Source: Bacillota bacterium (GTDB lineage Bacteria; Bacillota; Limnochordia; Darwinibacteriales; Darwinibacteriaceae). Taken from it: a stretch of DNA of 43,318 nt. A program made the position numbers and the translations under genes. The notes under the pieces were generated by a model. It was not told where the DNA came from and searched no databases. It saw nothing but the letters and a program-made list of their open reading frames with translations. Location: NCBI GenBank assembly GCA_012840725.1, contig DURQ01000058.1, positions 1 through 43,318 of the forward strand, in the 5' to 3' direction. Of the stretch, positions 15,943-24,726 are shown one piece after another. How positions within the stretch are numbered: the first letter of the stretch is position 1; every line of letters begins with the position of its first letter.

Positions 15943-18186
15943 TTGACCAACGACCAAGATGTACGCACCTACCGCGGCTACGTCCTGGATCCCTTCCAGC
16001 AGCAGGCGGTTGAATACATCGATCAAGACAAGTCTGTCCTGGTGGCAGCGCCCACCGGAGTGGGCAAGACTTTGATCGCCGACTACATCATCGAGAAGAT
16101 CTACGGCGAAGGCGGCCGGGTGGTGTATACCGCACCGATCAAAGCCTTGAGCAATCAGAAGTTCCGCGAGTTCAAGGCCGTAGTCGGAGAAGATGCTGTG
16201 GGTATCCTTACCGGTGACGTGGTGATCAACCCTGAAGCGCCGATCTTGATCATGACCACGGAGATCTTCAGGAACATGCTCCACGAAGACCCGGAGCGGG
16301 TGCGAGATGTGCGCTATGTGATCTTCGACGAGATTCACTATATAGACGATCCAGAGCGGGGCAGCGTCTGGGAAGAGAGCCTGATCTTCATGCCTCCCAC
16401 CATGCGTTTTTTGGGGCTGAGCGCGACCATCCCCAATGTGGACCAGCTGGCCAGCTGGATCCAGGAAGTGCAGCAGCAGGAGGTAAAGGTGATCACTAAC
16501 TCCCACCGGGTGGTCCCCCTCAAACACGCGCTCTTTGAACGTTCTCTGGGCATCACCACCATGCAGGCGGTCCAGAAGAGGTACAGAAAGCTGGCAGCAG
16601 CCAGCCCAACGGGACGGCCTGATGTGACTGCCACCACCCATCTTGATCTGATCAGGGCCATCAAGAAGAACTACCTGCCGTGCCTGTTCTTCACCTTCAG
16701 CCGGCGCAAGTGCGAGAGCAATGCCTTCGAGCTGGGAGAAGAAGAGGACTTCCTGAACCGGGAACAGAAGCGGCAGGTGGCCGCGGTGATCGACGAGGTT
16801 CTGGAGCGCTATCCCACCGTGGGCAGTGGGCGCTGGCCCCACCTGCGCCGCCTGCTCCTCAAGGGGATCGCCTACCACCATGCCGGCATGCTGCCGGTGC
16901 TCAAAGACATCGTGGAAGAGCTCTTCACACGCCGCCTCATTTCTGTGCTGTACTGCACTGAAACTTTTGCGGTGGGGCTCAACTTCCCCTGCAAGACGGT
17001 ATGCTTTGACTCCAGCACCAAGTGGGACGGGAAGAACTTCCGGCCCCTCAGCAACCGCGAGTATTTCCAGATGGCAGGGCGCGCGGGCCGCAGGGGTATC
17101 GACCAAGAAGGCTTCGCCTTTATGGTGGTGGATCTCAACTACTTCGATCCCAGCCAGTTCCCGAGCCGAAAAGAAGAAGAGGTTGAACCTCTCCAGAGCC
17201 AGTTCAGCCTCACCTACAACTCCATCCTGAACCTGGTGAAGAACTACAGCCCAGAGGAGATTTACCGCATCCTGGGGCAGAACTTCGCCACCTACCAGGC
17301 CTCCGCGGAGCGCTTGGGCGTTCTGGTTGAGATGGAGCTTTTGGAAGAAGAGCTCGCCCCCTATATGCGCACCATGAAAGGACCGGAGCAGTTCGCAGAG
17401 CTGGTGAAGGAACGGATGGAGCTCCAGAGCAGGCTCAACACGGCCTTCAGCAAGCGCAACCGCAACAGGCTCAAGGCAGAGATCCGTACCCTCACTCAGA
17501 AACTCGACAGCGCCTTCTACCGAGCCTATCCCAAACGAGAACGGGGCGGACTGCGCAGGGAGAACCGCCGGTTCCGCCGCAAGGTTAAGGAGTACGAAGA
17601 ACTCCTGATGAGAGAAAGGGCCCTCAATCCTCTGGAGAGGTACATCCGGGAGTTTGAGGACAAGAAAGCTCTCCTGGAGAACCTGGGTTACCTGGAAAAG
17701 GATGGGCTCACCGCCGCTGGGGTTTTTGCCAGCCAGATCCACGGCCATGAACTGATGATCACCGAACTGTTCATGGAGGGCCTCTTTCACGCCTACACCC
17801 CTGCTGAGCTGAATGCGGTGATGGTCGCCGTCGGTTACGAGCCGCGCCGCAATGAAGCCAGGATTAAGCACAAACTCAACTTCGCGCCTGTCCTGCGCAT
17901 CTACCATCATCTGGTAAAGATGGAACAGTACATGCTCGGTTACTCCACCGTGCAGTTCCACGACCATGTGGCCGCCCTGGCCTACCGCTGGAGCAGCGGG
18001 GAGAGCTTCAACAAGCTCCTGGAAGATGCATCCATTGACGAGGGCGATCTGGTCTTTGCTTTCCGCAGGGGTATTGACCTACTCAGGCAGGTGCGCGGTG
18101 CCGCCGCTGGGGATCCTGTGCTCCAGGAAAAGCTGCGGGATTGCATCAGCCTCATGGACCGCGATGAGGTCTCCATCTGGCTCTAG
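15943..18186 (+). CDS. Ski2/Mtr4-like (HelY-type) DExH-box RNA helicase
   Basis: The 747-residue protein is a superfamily 2 helicase of the Ski2-like group. Visible motifs are Walker A APTGVGKT (36-43), FTAPIKALSNQKF (motif Ia; preceded by VVY), DEIH (129-132), LSATIPN (motif III), and QMAGRAGRRG (motif VI). The last third ends in a DSHCT-type helical domain (QIHGHELMITELF, AELNAVMVAVGYEPRR), the mark of Mtr4, Ski2 and actinobacterial HelY. In eukaryotes these feed RNA to the exosome; bacterial HelY is poorly understood. The TTG start is 6 bases after ACAGGAGG. It heads a run of tightly packed genes that includes the AddAB-like nuclease. Confidence 0.88.
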   Translation: MTNDQDVRTYRGYVLDPFQQQAVEYIDQDKSVLVAAPTGVGKTLIADYIIEKIYGEGGRVVYTAPIKALSNQKFREFKAVVGEDAVGILTGDVVINPEAPILIMTTEIFRNMLHEDPERVRDVRYVIFDEIHYIDDPERGSVWEESLIFMPPTMRFLGLSATIPNVDQLASWIQEVQQQEVKVITNSHRVVPLKHALFERSLGITTMQAVQKRYRKLAAASPTGRPDVTATTHLDLIRAIKKNYLPCLFFTFSRRKCESNAFELGEEEDFLNREQKRQVAAVIDEVLERYPTVGSGRWPHLRRLLLKGIAYHHAGMLPVLKDIVEELFTRRLISVLYCTETFAVGLNFPCKTVCFDSSTKWDGKNFRPLSNREYFQMAGRAGRRGIDQEGFAFMVVDLNYFDPSQFPSRKEEEVEPLQSQFSLTYNSILNLVKNYSPEEIYRILGQNFATYQASAERLGVLVEMELLEEELAPYMRTMKGPEQFAELVKERMELQSRLNTAFSKRNRNRLKAEIRTLTQKLDSAFYRAYPKRERGGLRRENRRFRRKVKEYEELLMRERALNPLERYIREFEDKKALLENLGYLEKDGLTAAGVFASQIHGHELMITELFMEGLFHAYTPAELNAVMVAVGYEPRRNEARIKHKLNFAPVLRIYHHLVKMEQYMLGYSTVQFHDHVAALAYRWSSGESFNKLLEDASIDEGDLVFAFRRGIDLLRQVRGAAAGDPVLQEKLRDCISLMDRDEVSIWL

Positions 18187-18200
18187 GATTGAGGTGCAGC

Positions 18201-19022
18201 ATGAAGTACAAACTGCTGGCTGTAGATATTGACGGTACCCTGCTCAACAGTTGTTCCCAGCTGACCCCAGCCACCATCGCCGCGGTTAAGAAGGCCCAGG
18301 AACGGGGGATCAAGGTGGTGCTCGCCACCGGGCGCCGGTTGGGTAATACCATGCCGCTGGCCGAAGCCCTTGGGGTGCGGGAGCCGATGGTACTGCACAA
18401 CGGAGGAGTTGTGGCCGACCCCATAGGCCGCAGGCCCCTTTACCAGACGGGTATCTGCCCTGATTTGGCTGTCGAAATCCTGGACAAGCTATCAGCCCTG
18501 CCCGTGAATTACCTGGTTTACAGCGGCGAGAGCGCCGGGGAGCGGGTGCTCGCAGCCAGCGGCAGCTGGCAGGAACCGGAAGACCTGCTCACCCACTATC
18601 TAGGGGAAGCGGCCGAGTTTGTCCCGCGGGTTGAGATCACAAGCCCGCCCGTGCGGTTTGCGATCATCGATCGGCCGGAGAAGGTAGATCCGCTCTATGA
18701 AGAGCTCAGGCGCGACTATGCTGGGCGGCTGAGCGCGCTCCTGTTCGGTGCTAAGGGAGATGACTGGCGGGGGATCGAGATCCTTCCGGCCCACTGCAGC
18801 AAGGGCTGGGGAGTCGCCCATGTCGCCGAGCGCTTGGGGATTCCCCCCGAGCAGACCGTGGCCATCGGGGATAACATCAACGATCTGGAGATGATCCTCT
18901 GGGCTGGCCTCGGCGTTGCCATGGAAAACGGATCCCCGCGGCTTAAGGAAAAGGCTCAGATCGTTGCACCCAGCAATGATCGGGACGGTGTTGCCTTTGT
19001 CATAGAAGAATACCTGCTCTAG
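18201..19022 (+). CDS. HAD-superfamily IIB phosphatase (Cof-like)
   Basis: The 273-residue protein shows the Cof/YkrA-type HAD layout. Motif I DIDGTLLNS (nucleophile Asp near residue 8) is followed by VVLATGRR (motif II), a large IIB cap domain, and motif IV AIGDNINDLEMI. These enzymes dephosphorylate sugar phosphates, flavin mononucleotide or related small metabolites; the substrate cannot be inferred. The ATG at 18201 lies 5 bases after GAGGTG, 14 bases downstream of the helicase gene. Its stop at 19020-19022 is directly in frame with the next gene. Confidence 0.9.
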   Translation: MKYKLLAVDIDGTLLNSCSQLTPATIAAVKKAQERGIKVVLATGRRLGNTMPLAEALGVREPMVLHNGGVVADPIGRRPLYQTGICPDLAVEILDKLSALPVNYLVYSGESAGERVLAASGSWQEPEDLLTHYLGEAAEFVPRVEITSPPVRFAIIDRPEKVDPLYEELRRDYAGRLSALLFGAKGDDWRGIEILPAHCSKGWGVAHVAERLGIPPEQTVAIGDNINDLEMILWAGLGVAMENGSPRLKEKAQIVAPSNDRDGVAFVIEEYLL

Positions 19023-19037
19023 TTGGGAGGCGAGGCT

Positions 19038-21497
19038 GTGACTGTTCTCCATCTGGTCCCCAGTGCCTACCTGCGGCAGACCAGGCGCCGGCTCTCCCGG
19101 GAAGGGCAGCCGGCCATGGCCGCCACCATCAACGGCCTGGCGGCCCAGATCCTCCGTTCCCACCTCATTTCCTACACAGAGAACCGCCTGCTGGAAGAGG
19201 TGGCCGTTTGGCAGAGCGTGCAGGACCTCCGCGAGGGCCTGCAGTTTTTCGCGCCCATCGCAGAGTTCAGCGGTTTCACTCAGGAGCTGCGCTGGCTTTT
19301 CAGCTGTCTGGACTACGGGGAAGACATCTACGCCCGCATGCCCCAGCCTGGACGCGAGGAGCTTGAGGGCCTTTACAATCGCTACCACGAGATTCTTTCC
19401 GAGAACGGGGTTCTCAGCGTCCCCGGGCAGATCAAGCGCGTCCTTGACATCGTGCGGCAGGAGCAGGTCCTGCCAGAGGTGCAGGTGATCAGGCTGGTGG
19501 GGTTGGGAGAACTCCGGCCGCTGGAAAACCAGTTTGTGCAGGCTCTGGCCCGCGGCCGCAGGCTGGAAGAAGTGCAGCCCCGGGTGCAGGACCCTGTGGT
19601 GGAGGTAATTAAGGCGCCAGACCCGGCAGCCGAAGTGGAGCTGATCGCAGAGGCCCTGCGCCGTGACCTTGAGCAGGGTGCCAGCGTGGAGACACTGGCT
19701 GTCGCTTTTCCCAATCCCGGGCAGTACCTGCCCCTTATCATCCCCGTCTTCGAGCGCCTGAAGATTTCTTGGCAGGCGCCGGGTACCACCCTGCGCAACA
19801 CGCCCCTGGGCAAGGTGGTGCTTACCCTCATCGCGGGTGGGCTGGCCGGTTGGGACAAGCGCTCTCTGGAGCTGCTCACCGCGCCGGGCTGGGGTTTTCC
19901 TTTCGGCTTGAGCAGTGAAGAACACCGCATGCTGCGTCTCGCCCCGCCCCTCAAGGGACTGCCCGCCTGGCGCAGCTGGCTCGGGCAGGCCGCTGGCTGG
20001 CAGCGGGTCTTGGCACTGATCGAACCCCTGCGCGCCGAACTAACGGACAGGCCCCTGGCAGAGTACGGCTTCTGGCTCGAGAGCCTTCTCGAAGAGCTTG
20101 ACCCTGAGGGCTGGGTAAGCCCCCAGGACAACCTTGAACACTGGGCAGAACTGGTCAAGGCCTGGGACGCCATGCAGGGAGCAGCCCAGACCCTGCAGTG
20201 CTTCCAGTGGGTCATCGGACCCGCCAAGTTCCTTAAGCTGCTGGAAGGACTTCTCACCAGTTTTGTGATCCGGCCCAGGAGGGTGTTCGCTGAACGGGTC
20301 CAGGTGCTGAGCACAGACCAGCTGGGAGCCCATATCTACGATCGCCTTTACGCAGGCGGCATCGTCGAAGGGCAGTTCCCCCCTCAAGGCCGGGCCCATT
20401 GGCTGACCAGGATGCGCGCTGAGGCGCAGCGGGATGAGCTCTATGCCAGAGTCGTCAGTTCAGCCCACCATGTCTGCCTCTATTACCCCGAAGTTGACCG
20501 GGAGGGCAAGCTGAACCTGCCTGCCACCGTTCTCGGTGTGAAAAAAGACAATGAGAAAAAGCCGGCGGCTCCCGCGCCCATACACCAACCTTCCCTTTTC
20601 ATCCAAGGCGGTACGCTGAACGATCCCGAGCTCCTGGCCAAGCTGCGGGAGAAGGTGCTCAAAAAAGGGCTCAGTGTCTCCCAGCTCAACACCTATGCCA
20701 GCTGCCCCTTCCGCTTCTTCTGTTCCTATGTCTTAGAGCTGGAGGTCTTGGAAGAAGAGTCGCTGGAACTGGGTGCCGGTGAACACGGCACCATTGTCCA
20801 CGAAGTGCTGCGCACCTTTTGGGAGCGGCACCTAACTGGCACTCTGCCCACCGTGGAAGAAAGCCAGATTCTCATCGAGGAACTGCTGGCCGAAGCCTAC
20901 CTGGAAAGAGGCTGCCAGCCGCCAGCCGATCTCACCCGGGCCCTGCGCAGCTTTATCCGGCAGGATGTCCAGCGCGCAGAAGGCGGGTTCCGCCCGGCCC
21001 ATCTTGAGCGGGAGTTTGACAATGTAGCTGTCAGCAGCAAGGCGGGATCCGTGCTCCTCAAGGGAAGGATCGACCGTATCGACTGGCACCCCGACGGGGT
21101 ATACGTCCTCTACGATTACAAGACGGGCAGAGCACCTACGAGATCCGCCCTGCTTGACGGCGGCGATCTGCAGATCGCATCCTATCTCTTGGCTGCCCAG
21201 ACACTGCTGCCTGAGGGTCGAAGCGTAGGCGCCGCCTACTACCTAGTCCGCAGCGGCGCGCGGGCGGGCGTATTCCACGAATCCTACAGCCCCCATCTCA
21301 AGGTTCAGAGACGGACAGGGGTTTTGGCGGAAGAGGAGTTTGCGGAGCAGCAGGACAAGTTCGCCCAGATCCTGAGTGACAAGGTGAACTCCATTCTGGA
21401 AGGGTCTTTCCCCGTGGAACCGGCCAGTTCCGACACCTGCAGCTTCTGCCCCTTCCAGGGGATCTGCCGGAAGGAGGTGGGCACCCGTGGCTTTTGA
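19038..21497 (+). CDS. addB: AddB-like PD-(D/E)XK nuclease subunit lacking Walker A
   Basis: AddB pairs with AddA to process double-strand DNA ends for recombination. This 819-residue protein has the AddB C-terminus: a RecB-type nuclease site (H588, D679, D693, K695 in YDYKTGR) framed by four cysteines, C556, C801, C804 and C810, in the C-x2-C-x5-C arrangement of the AddB iron-sulfur cluster. The family is usually about 1,150 residues and begins with a Walker A loop (GxxGSGKT). Here the protein begins at the next element (VLHLVPSAYLRQT) and no Walker A is present. The preceding in-frame stop at 19020 rules out an upstream extension. The GTG at 19038 is 7 bases after GGGAGG. It overlaps addA by 11 bases. 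Confidence 0.85.
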   Translation: MTVLHLVPSAYLRQTRRRLSREGQPAMAATINGLAAQILRSHLISYTENRLLEEVAVWQSVQDLREGLQFFAPIAEFSGFTQELRWLFSCLDYGEDIYARMPQPGREELEGLYNRYHEILSENGVLSVPGQIKRVLDIVRQEQVLPEVQVIRLVGLGELRPLENQFVQALARGRRLEEVQPRVQDPVVEVIKAPDPAAEVELIAEALRRDLEQGASVETLAVAFPNPGQYLPLIIPVFERLKISWQAPGTTLRNTPLGKVVLTLIAGGLAGWDKRSLELLTAPGWGFPFGLSSEEHRMLRLAPPLKGLPAWRSWLGQAAGWQRVLALIEPLRAELTDRPLAEYGFWLESLLEELDPEGWVSPQDNLEHWAELVKAWDAMQGAAQTLQCFQWVIGPAKFLKLLEGLLTSFVIRPRRVFAERVQVLSTDQLGAHIYDRLYAGGIVEGQFPPQGRAHWLTRMRAEAQRDELYARVVSSAHHVCLYYPEVDREGKLNLPATVLGVKKDNEKKPAAPAPIHQPSLFIQGGTLNDPELLAKLREKVLKKGLSVSQLNTYASCPFRFFCSYVLELEVLEEESLELGAGEHGTIVHEVLRTFWERHLTGTLPTVEESQILIEELLAEAYLERGCQPPADLTRALRSFIRQDVQRAEGGFRPAHLEREFDNVAVSSKAGSVLLKGRIDRIDWHPDGVYVLYDYKTGRAPTRSALLDGGDLQIASYLLAAQTLLPEGRSVGAAYYLVRSGARAGVFHESYSPHLKVQRRTGVLAEEEFAEQQDKFAQILSDKVNSILEGSFPVEPASSDTCSFCPFQGICRKEVGTRGF

Positions 21498-24400
21498 GCC
21501 GACTGAGAGACAGATGGAAGCCATCACAACCGTCCATGAACCGGTAGCCGTTGTGGCCGGGGCCGGTTCGGGAAAAACCAGGGTCCTGGTGGAAAGGTAC
21601 CTCTTTCTGCTGAGCAAGGGTTTTTCCACCGATGAACTGGCCGCCATCACATTTACCAAAAAGGCTGCCCAGGAGATGAAGGAGCGCCTGCTGGCGGCCC
21701 GCCCAGATCTCACCGCCGAACTAGAACGGGCGCAGATCTCCACGATTCACAGCCTCTGCCAGCGAGTCATCCAGGAGCATCCCCTCCAAGCTCGGATCGA
21801 TCCTCGTTTCCGGGTGGGGGAAGAATGGGAGACCAGGATGCTGCTGGCGGAAGTGATCGAGGAAGTGGTGGACGAAGAAGGCGCCCTGGATGAACTCGGA
21901 ACCGCATCGGATGTCTGCGCCCTAGTGCTCGATCTCTATGGAAAGATGCTCAGCAAGGGTGACCTGCGTTTCCAGCGGTCTTCTGCCGAGCCGCTGGCCG
22001 AGTTTCCCCTTGCTGAACTGGCAGCTGCGGTGCAGGAGACCCTGCGCCTGACTCCTTCTACCGCAGCTCAGGAGCAGGTACTGGCCGAGCTTGCTGAGGA
22101 GTGGCCTTATCTTGGGGATCTTTTGGACATGCCCGATGATGATCTGCGCCTGGAAGCCCTGGAGATCCTGGAAAAGCAGCTGAAGCGCATCCGGGGCAGG
22201 CTCGCTGAGCACACTGCCAGCGCCAAGGAACTCATCGCGGCAGCCAAGGAGATCATTGAGGAAGGCAAGGGAAGGGCGGTACTGGACTATCTGGGACGGG
22301 TGCTGGAGCGGGTGCATGAGAAGTACAGCGAAGCCAAGCGCCTGGGAGGCCTTCTGGACTTCAACGACCTGGAACGGATCGCCTGTGAACTGCTCCAAGA
22401 TCCGCAGGTAGCTGGGGATTATCCCTTTAAGCACATTATGGTGGACGAGTTCCAGGACACAAATCCTGTCCAGAAAAGGATCGTAGACGCCTTTACCGCC
22501 AAGGGCGCGCTGCTCTTTGTGGTTGGCGACCCCAAACAGTCCATCTACCGATTCCGCGGTGCGGATGTTTGTGTCTTCCTTAAGGCTGAAGGGGAGATTA
22601 AAACGAAGGGCAGCCGGATCGTGCTGGACACGAACTTCCGGTCCGTGCCTGAGCTCATCGAATTCGGCAACGCCTTCTTCAAGGGGCTTTTTGCGGGGGA
22701 CCCCATCCAGTTTGATCGCAGCGAGCCATATGTGAAAAGGGCACCTGCTGGTGGTCCGTGCCTCAGCATCCTGCTCACCCAGACCGGGGATCTGGCTGCA
22801 GACGAAGCACGGGCTCTGGAAGCGGAACAAATCGCCAGCAAAATCAAGGAACTGGTAGACAGCGGTCAGTATCGGTACGAGCAGATCTCCATCCTGTTCA
22901 GGGCGATGACCAGCGCCCACATTTATGAGCGGGCCTTAAGGAAAGCGGGCATCCCCTATGTGAACCTGAGCGGGCGGGGTTTCTACTCCAAACAGGAAGT
23001 CCAGGACGTGCTGAACTATTTCCGCTGGCTGGAAGATGCCGGCGATGAGGTGGCCAAGCTTGCCGTGCTGCGCTCGCCCTTTTACCTGATTTCCGATGAA
23101 GGGCTCTACTGGCTGAAGCTGGGGAGATGGGATGGGCTGAGCGCTGGCGAACAGGACGCCCTGCGCAGAGCAGAGGAGGACTACCGCGAGCTGCGGCTTC
23201 TGGCCGGCCGGGAGCCGGCGCCTGTGGTGATCACAGAGATGCTGCGGCGCACTGAGTATGTGGAAAAGACCTGGCGTCTGCCCTTCGGCCCGCAGAAAGT
23301 GGCCAACATCGAAAAGCTCCTGGAACAGAGCTGGGATCTCTTCGCCCGCGATCTGTATACCTTCCCGGAACAGGTGCGGTACCTGCGCCTTTTGGCTCGA
23401 GAAGCCCAGAAAGAAGGGGAAGCGCAGCTTGATGCGGAGCATGCTGACGTGGTGGTCCTGCGCACGATCCACAGCGCCAAGGGGCTCGAGTTCCCCGTGG
23501 TGTTCATCGCCGATACCAGCGCGGGCGCCGTACGAACGCCGCGAGGGCGGGTGCTTTACCATCCCGCGGTTGGGCTTGCTTTCCGGGGAATGAAGGATTA
23601 CAAGCTGGTGCAGGAGCGGGAAAAGGCCGAAGAGATCGGTGAGGCCAAGCGCCTGCTTTATGTGGCCGTCACCAGGGCCGAAAACGAAGTTTACTGGTGC
23701 GCCCGCACGAGCAGTGATAAAGAAAGCTGGTGGGCCTGGCTGGAGCCCCATCTGGCCTCAATCGATCAGAAACTCTTCAGGGTGATCCCCGCCGACCTGG
23801 CGCTCTCTGCCGCTCAGCCGCCACAGGCAACGACAGACCGCCTCAAACTTCCCGTCTACGCGCCGCTGAAGCCCCAGTACAGCCAGGTTGTCTTTTCCGT
23901 AACCGAGCTCATGAACTACGATCGCTGTCCGCACTACTACTACCTCCGCCACATCCTAGGCCTGCCCGAAAGGCCCAGGGAAGCTAAGGGGGCGTCTGGA
24001 AGCACTGGAGGGCTCACTGCTACCCAGCGGGGCAGCATCGTGCACCGGGTAGTTGAACAGATCCGAGATCCAGGTGATCTCAGCCGCCTCGTGGAGCACG
24101 CCGCTGCTGCGGAGGGAGTGGATCTTGAGGACCAGCACAGACCGCAGCTGGAGGAGATTATCCAGCCCTACCTGCGCAGCGAATTCTTCAGCCGGGTGCA
24201 GGAAAGCGATGCCGGGCTTTTTAAGGAACGCAGTTTCTTCATCCCTGCGGGCAACTTCATCATCAACGGGCTGGTGGACCAGGTTTTTGTTGGGGAGAGC
24301 GGCATCGAGGTGGTAGATTTCAAGACCAACTGGATCACCCCTGAAGAGGTGGAAAAGGTCGGCAGCAACTACCGGGTTCAGCTGCGCCTCTATGCCTGGG

Positions 24401-24726
24401 CAATGGCCCGCGAATTCGGGCTGCCCGCCGTGAGTTCCCAAGCCTACTTTTTGATCCCCAACGTCCTCTATGCCCTGGAAAAGGAGCTGCTTGCCGCTGA
24501 TCCGACCGAGGAGTGGATTGTGGAAACCTGCCAGCGGATCATAACTGGAGCAGAAAGAGGCGCTGAGGCCTTTCCACCAGCCGGCGACTGCACGCTGTGC
24601 AGCCGCAGTTCCTACTGCAAAAAGGCGTGGCGCGCTGGTAAGGGTGGGAGTTTTGGGGAGACTACAGATATTGACCAGGATCCGCTGGAGGAGGAACTGA
24701 CATGGATTTCACCCAGCATGAGTTAG
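21487..24726 (+). CDS. addA: AddA-like UvrD/Rep helicase-nuclease subunit
   Basis: AddA is the motor and second nuclease of the AddAB end-processing complex. The 1,079-residue protein has Walker A GAGSGKT (25-31), TFTKKAAQEM, Walker B VDEFQDT (319-325), GDPKQSIYRFRGAD, and VAVTRAENEVY near motif VI. The C-terminal RecB nuclease site is H853, D931, D944 and K946. Unusually, it also carries C814 (YDRCP) and a C1035-x2-C1038-x5-C1044 cluster, the iron-sulfur layout normally expected in AddB. The GTG start lies 7 bases after GGAGGTG and overlaps addB. The 3' end overlaps the next gene by 25 bases. Confidence 0.92.
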   Translation: MAFEPTERQMEAITTVHEPVAVVAGAGSGKTRVLVERYLFLLSKGFSTDELAAITFTKKAAQEMKERLLAARPDLTAELERAQISTIHSLCQRVIQEHPLQARIDPRFRVGEEWETRMLLAEVIEEVVDEEGALDELGTASDVCALVLDLYGKMLSKGDLRFQRSSAEPLAEFPLAELAAAVQETLRLTPSTAAQEQVLAELAEEWPYLGDLLDMPDDDLRLEALEILEKQLKRIRGRLAEHTASAKELIAAAKEIIEEGKGRAVLDYLGRVLERVHEKYSEAKRLGGLLDFNDLERIACELLQDPQVAGDYPFKHIMVDEFQDTNPVQKRIVDAFTAKGALLFVVGDPKQSIYRFRGADVCVFLKAEGEIKTKGSRIVLDTNFRSVPELIEFGNAFFKGLFAGDPIQFDRSEPYVKRAPAGGPCLSILLTQTGDLAADEARALEAEQIASKIKELVDSGQYRYEQISILFRAMTSAHIYERALRKAGIPYVNLSGRGFYSKQEVQDVLNYFRWLEDAGDEVAKLAVLRSPFYLISDEGLYWLKLGRWDGLSAGEQDALRRAEEDYRELRLLAGREPAPVVITEMLRRTEYVEKTWRLPFGPQKVANIEKLLEQSWDLFARDLYTFPEQVRYLRLLAREAQKEGEAQLDAEHADVVVLRTIHSAKGLEFPVVFIADTSAGAVRTPRGRVLYHPAVGLAFRGMKDYKLVQEREKAEEIGEAKRLLYVAVTRAENEVYWCARTSSDKESWWAWLEPHLASIDQKLFRVIPADLALSAAQPPQATTDRLKLPVYAPLKPQYSQVVFSVTELMNYDRCPHYYYLRHILGLPERPREAKGASGSTGGLTATQRGSIVHRVVEQIRDPGDLSRLVEHAAAAEGVDLEDQHRPQLEEIIQPYLRSEFFSRVQESDAGLFKERSFFIPAGNFIINGLVDQVFVGESGIEVVDFKTNWITPEEVEKVGSNYRVQLRLYAWAMAREFGLPAVSSQAYFLIPNVLYALEKELLAADPTEEWIVETCQRIITGAERGAEAFPPAGDCTLCSRSSYCKKAWRAGKGGSFGETTDIDQDPLEEELTWISPSMS

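Noticed and set aside
15916-17967. A very long open frame (about 680 codons) on the minus strand opposite the Ski2-like helicase
   Set aside because: It is the mirror of a high-GC coding gene, has no recognisable motif or ribosome binding site, and the plus strand carries complete helicase motifs. Similar long antisense frames at 4918-6345 and 18600-19925 were rejected for the same reason.
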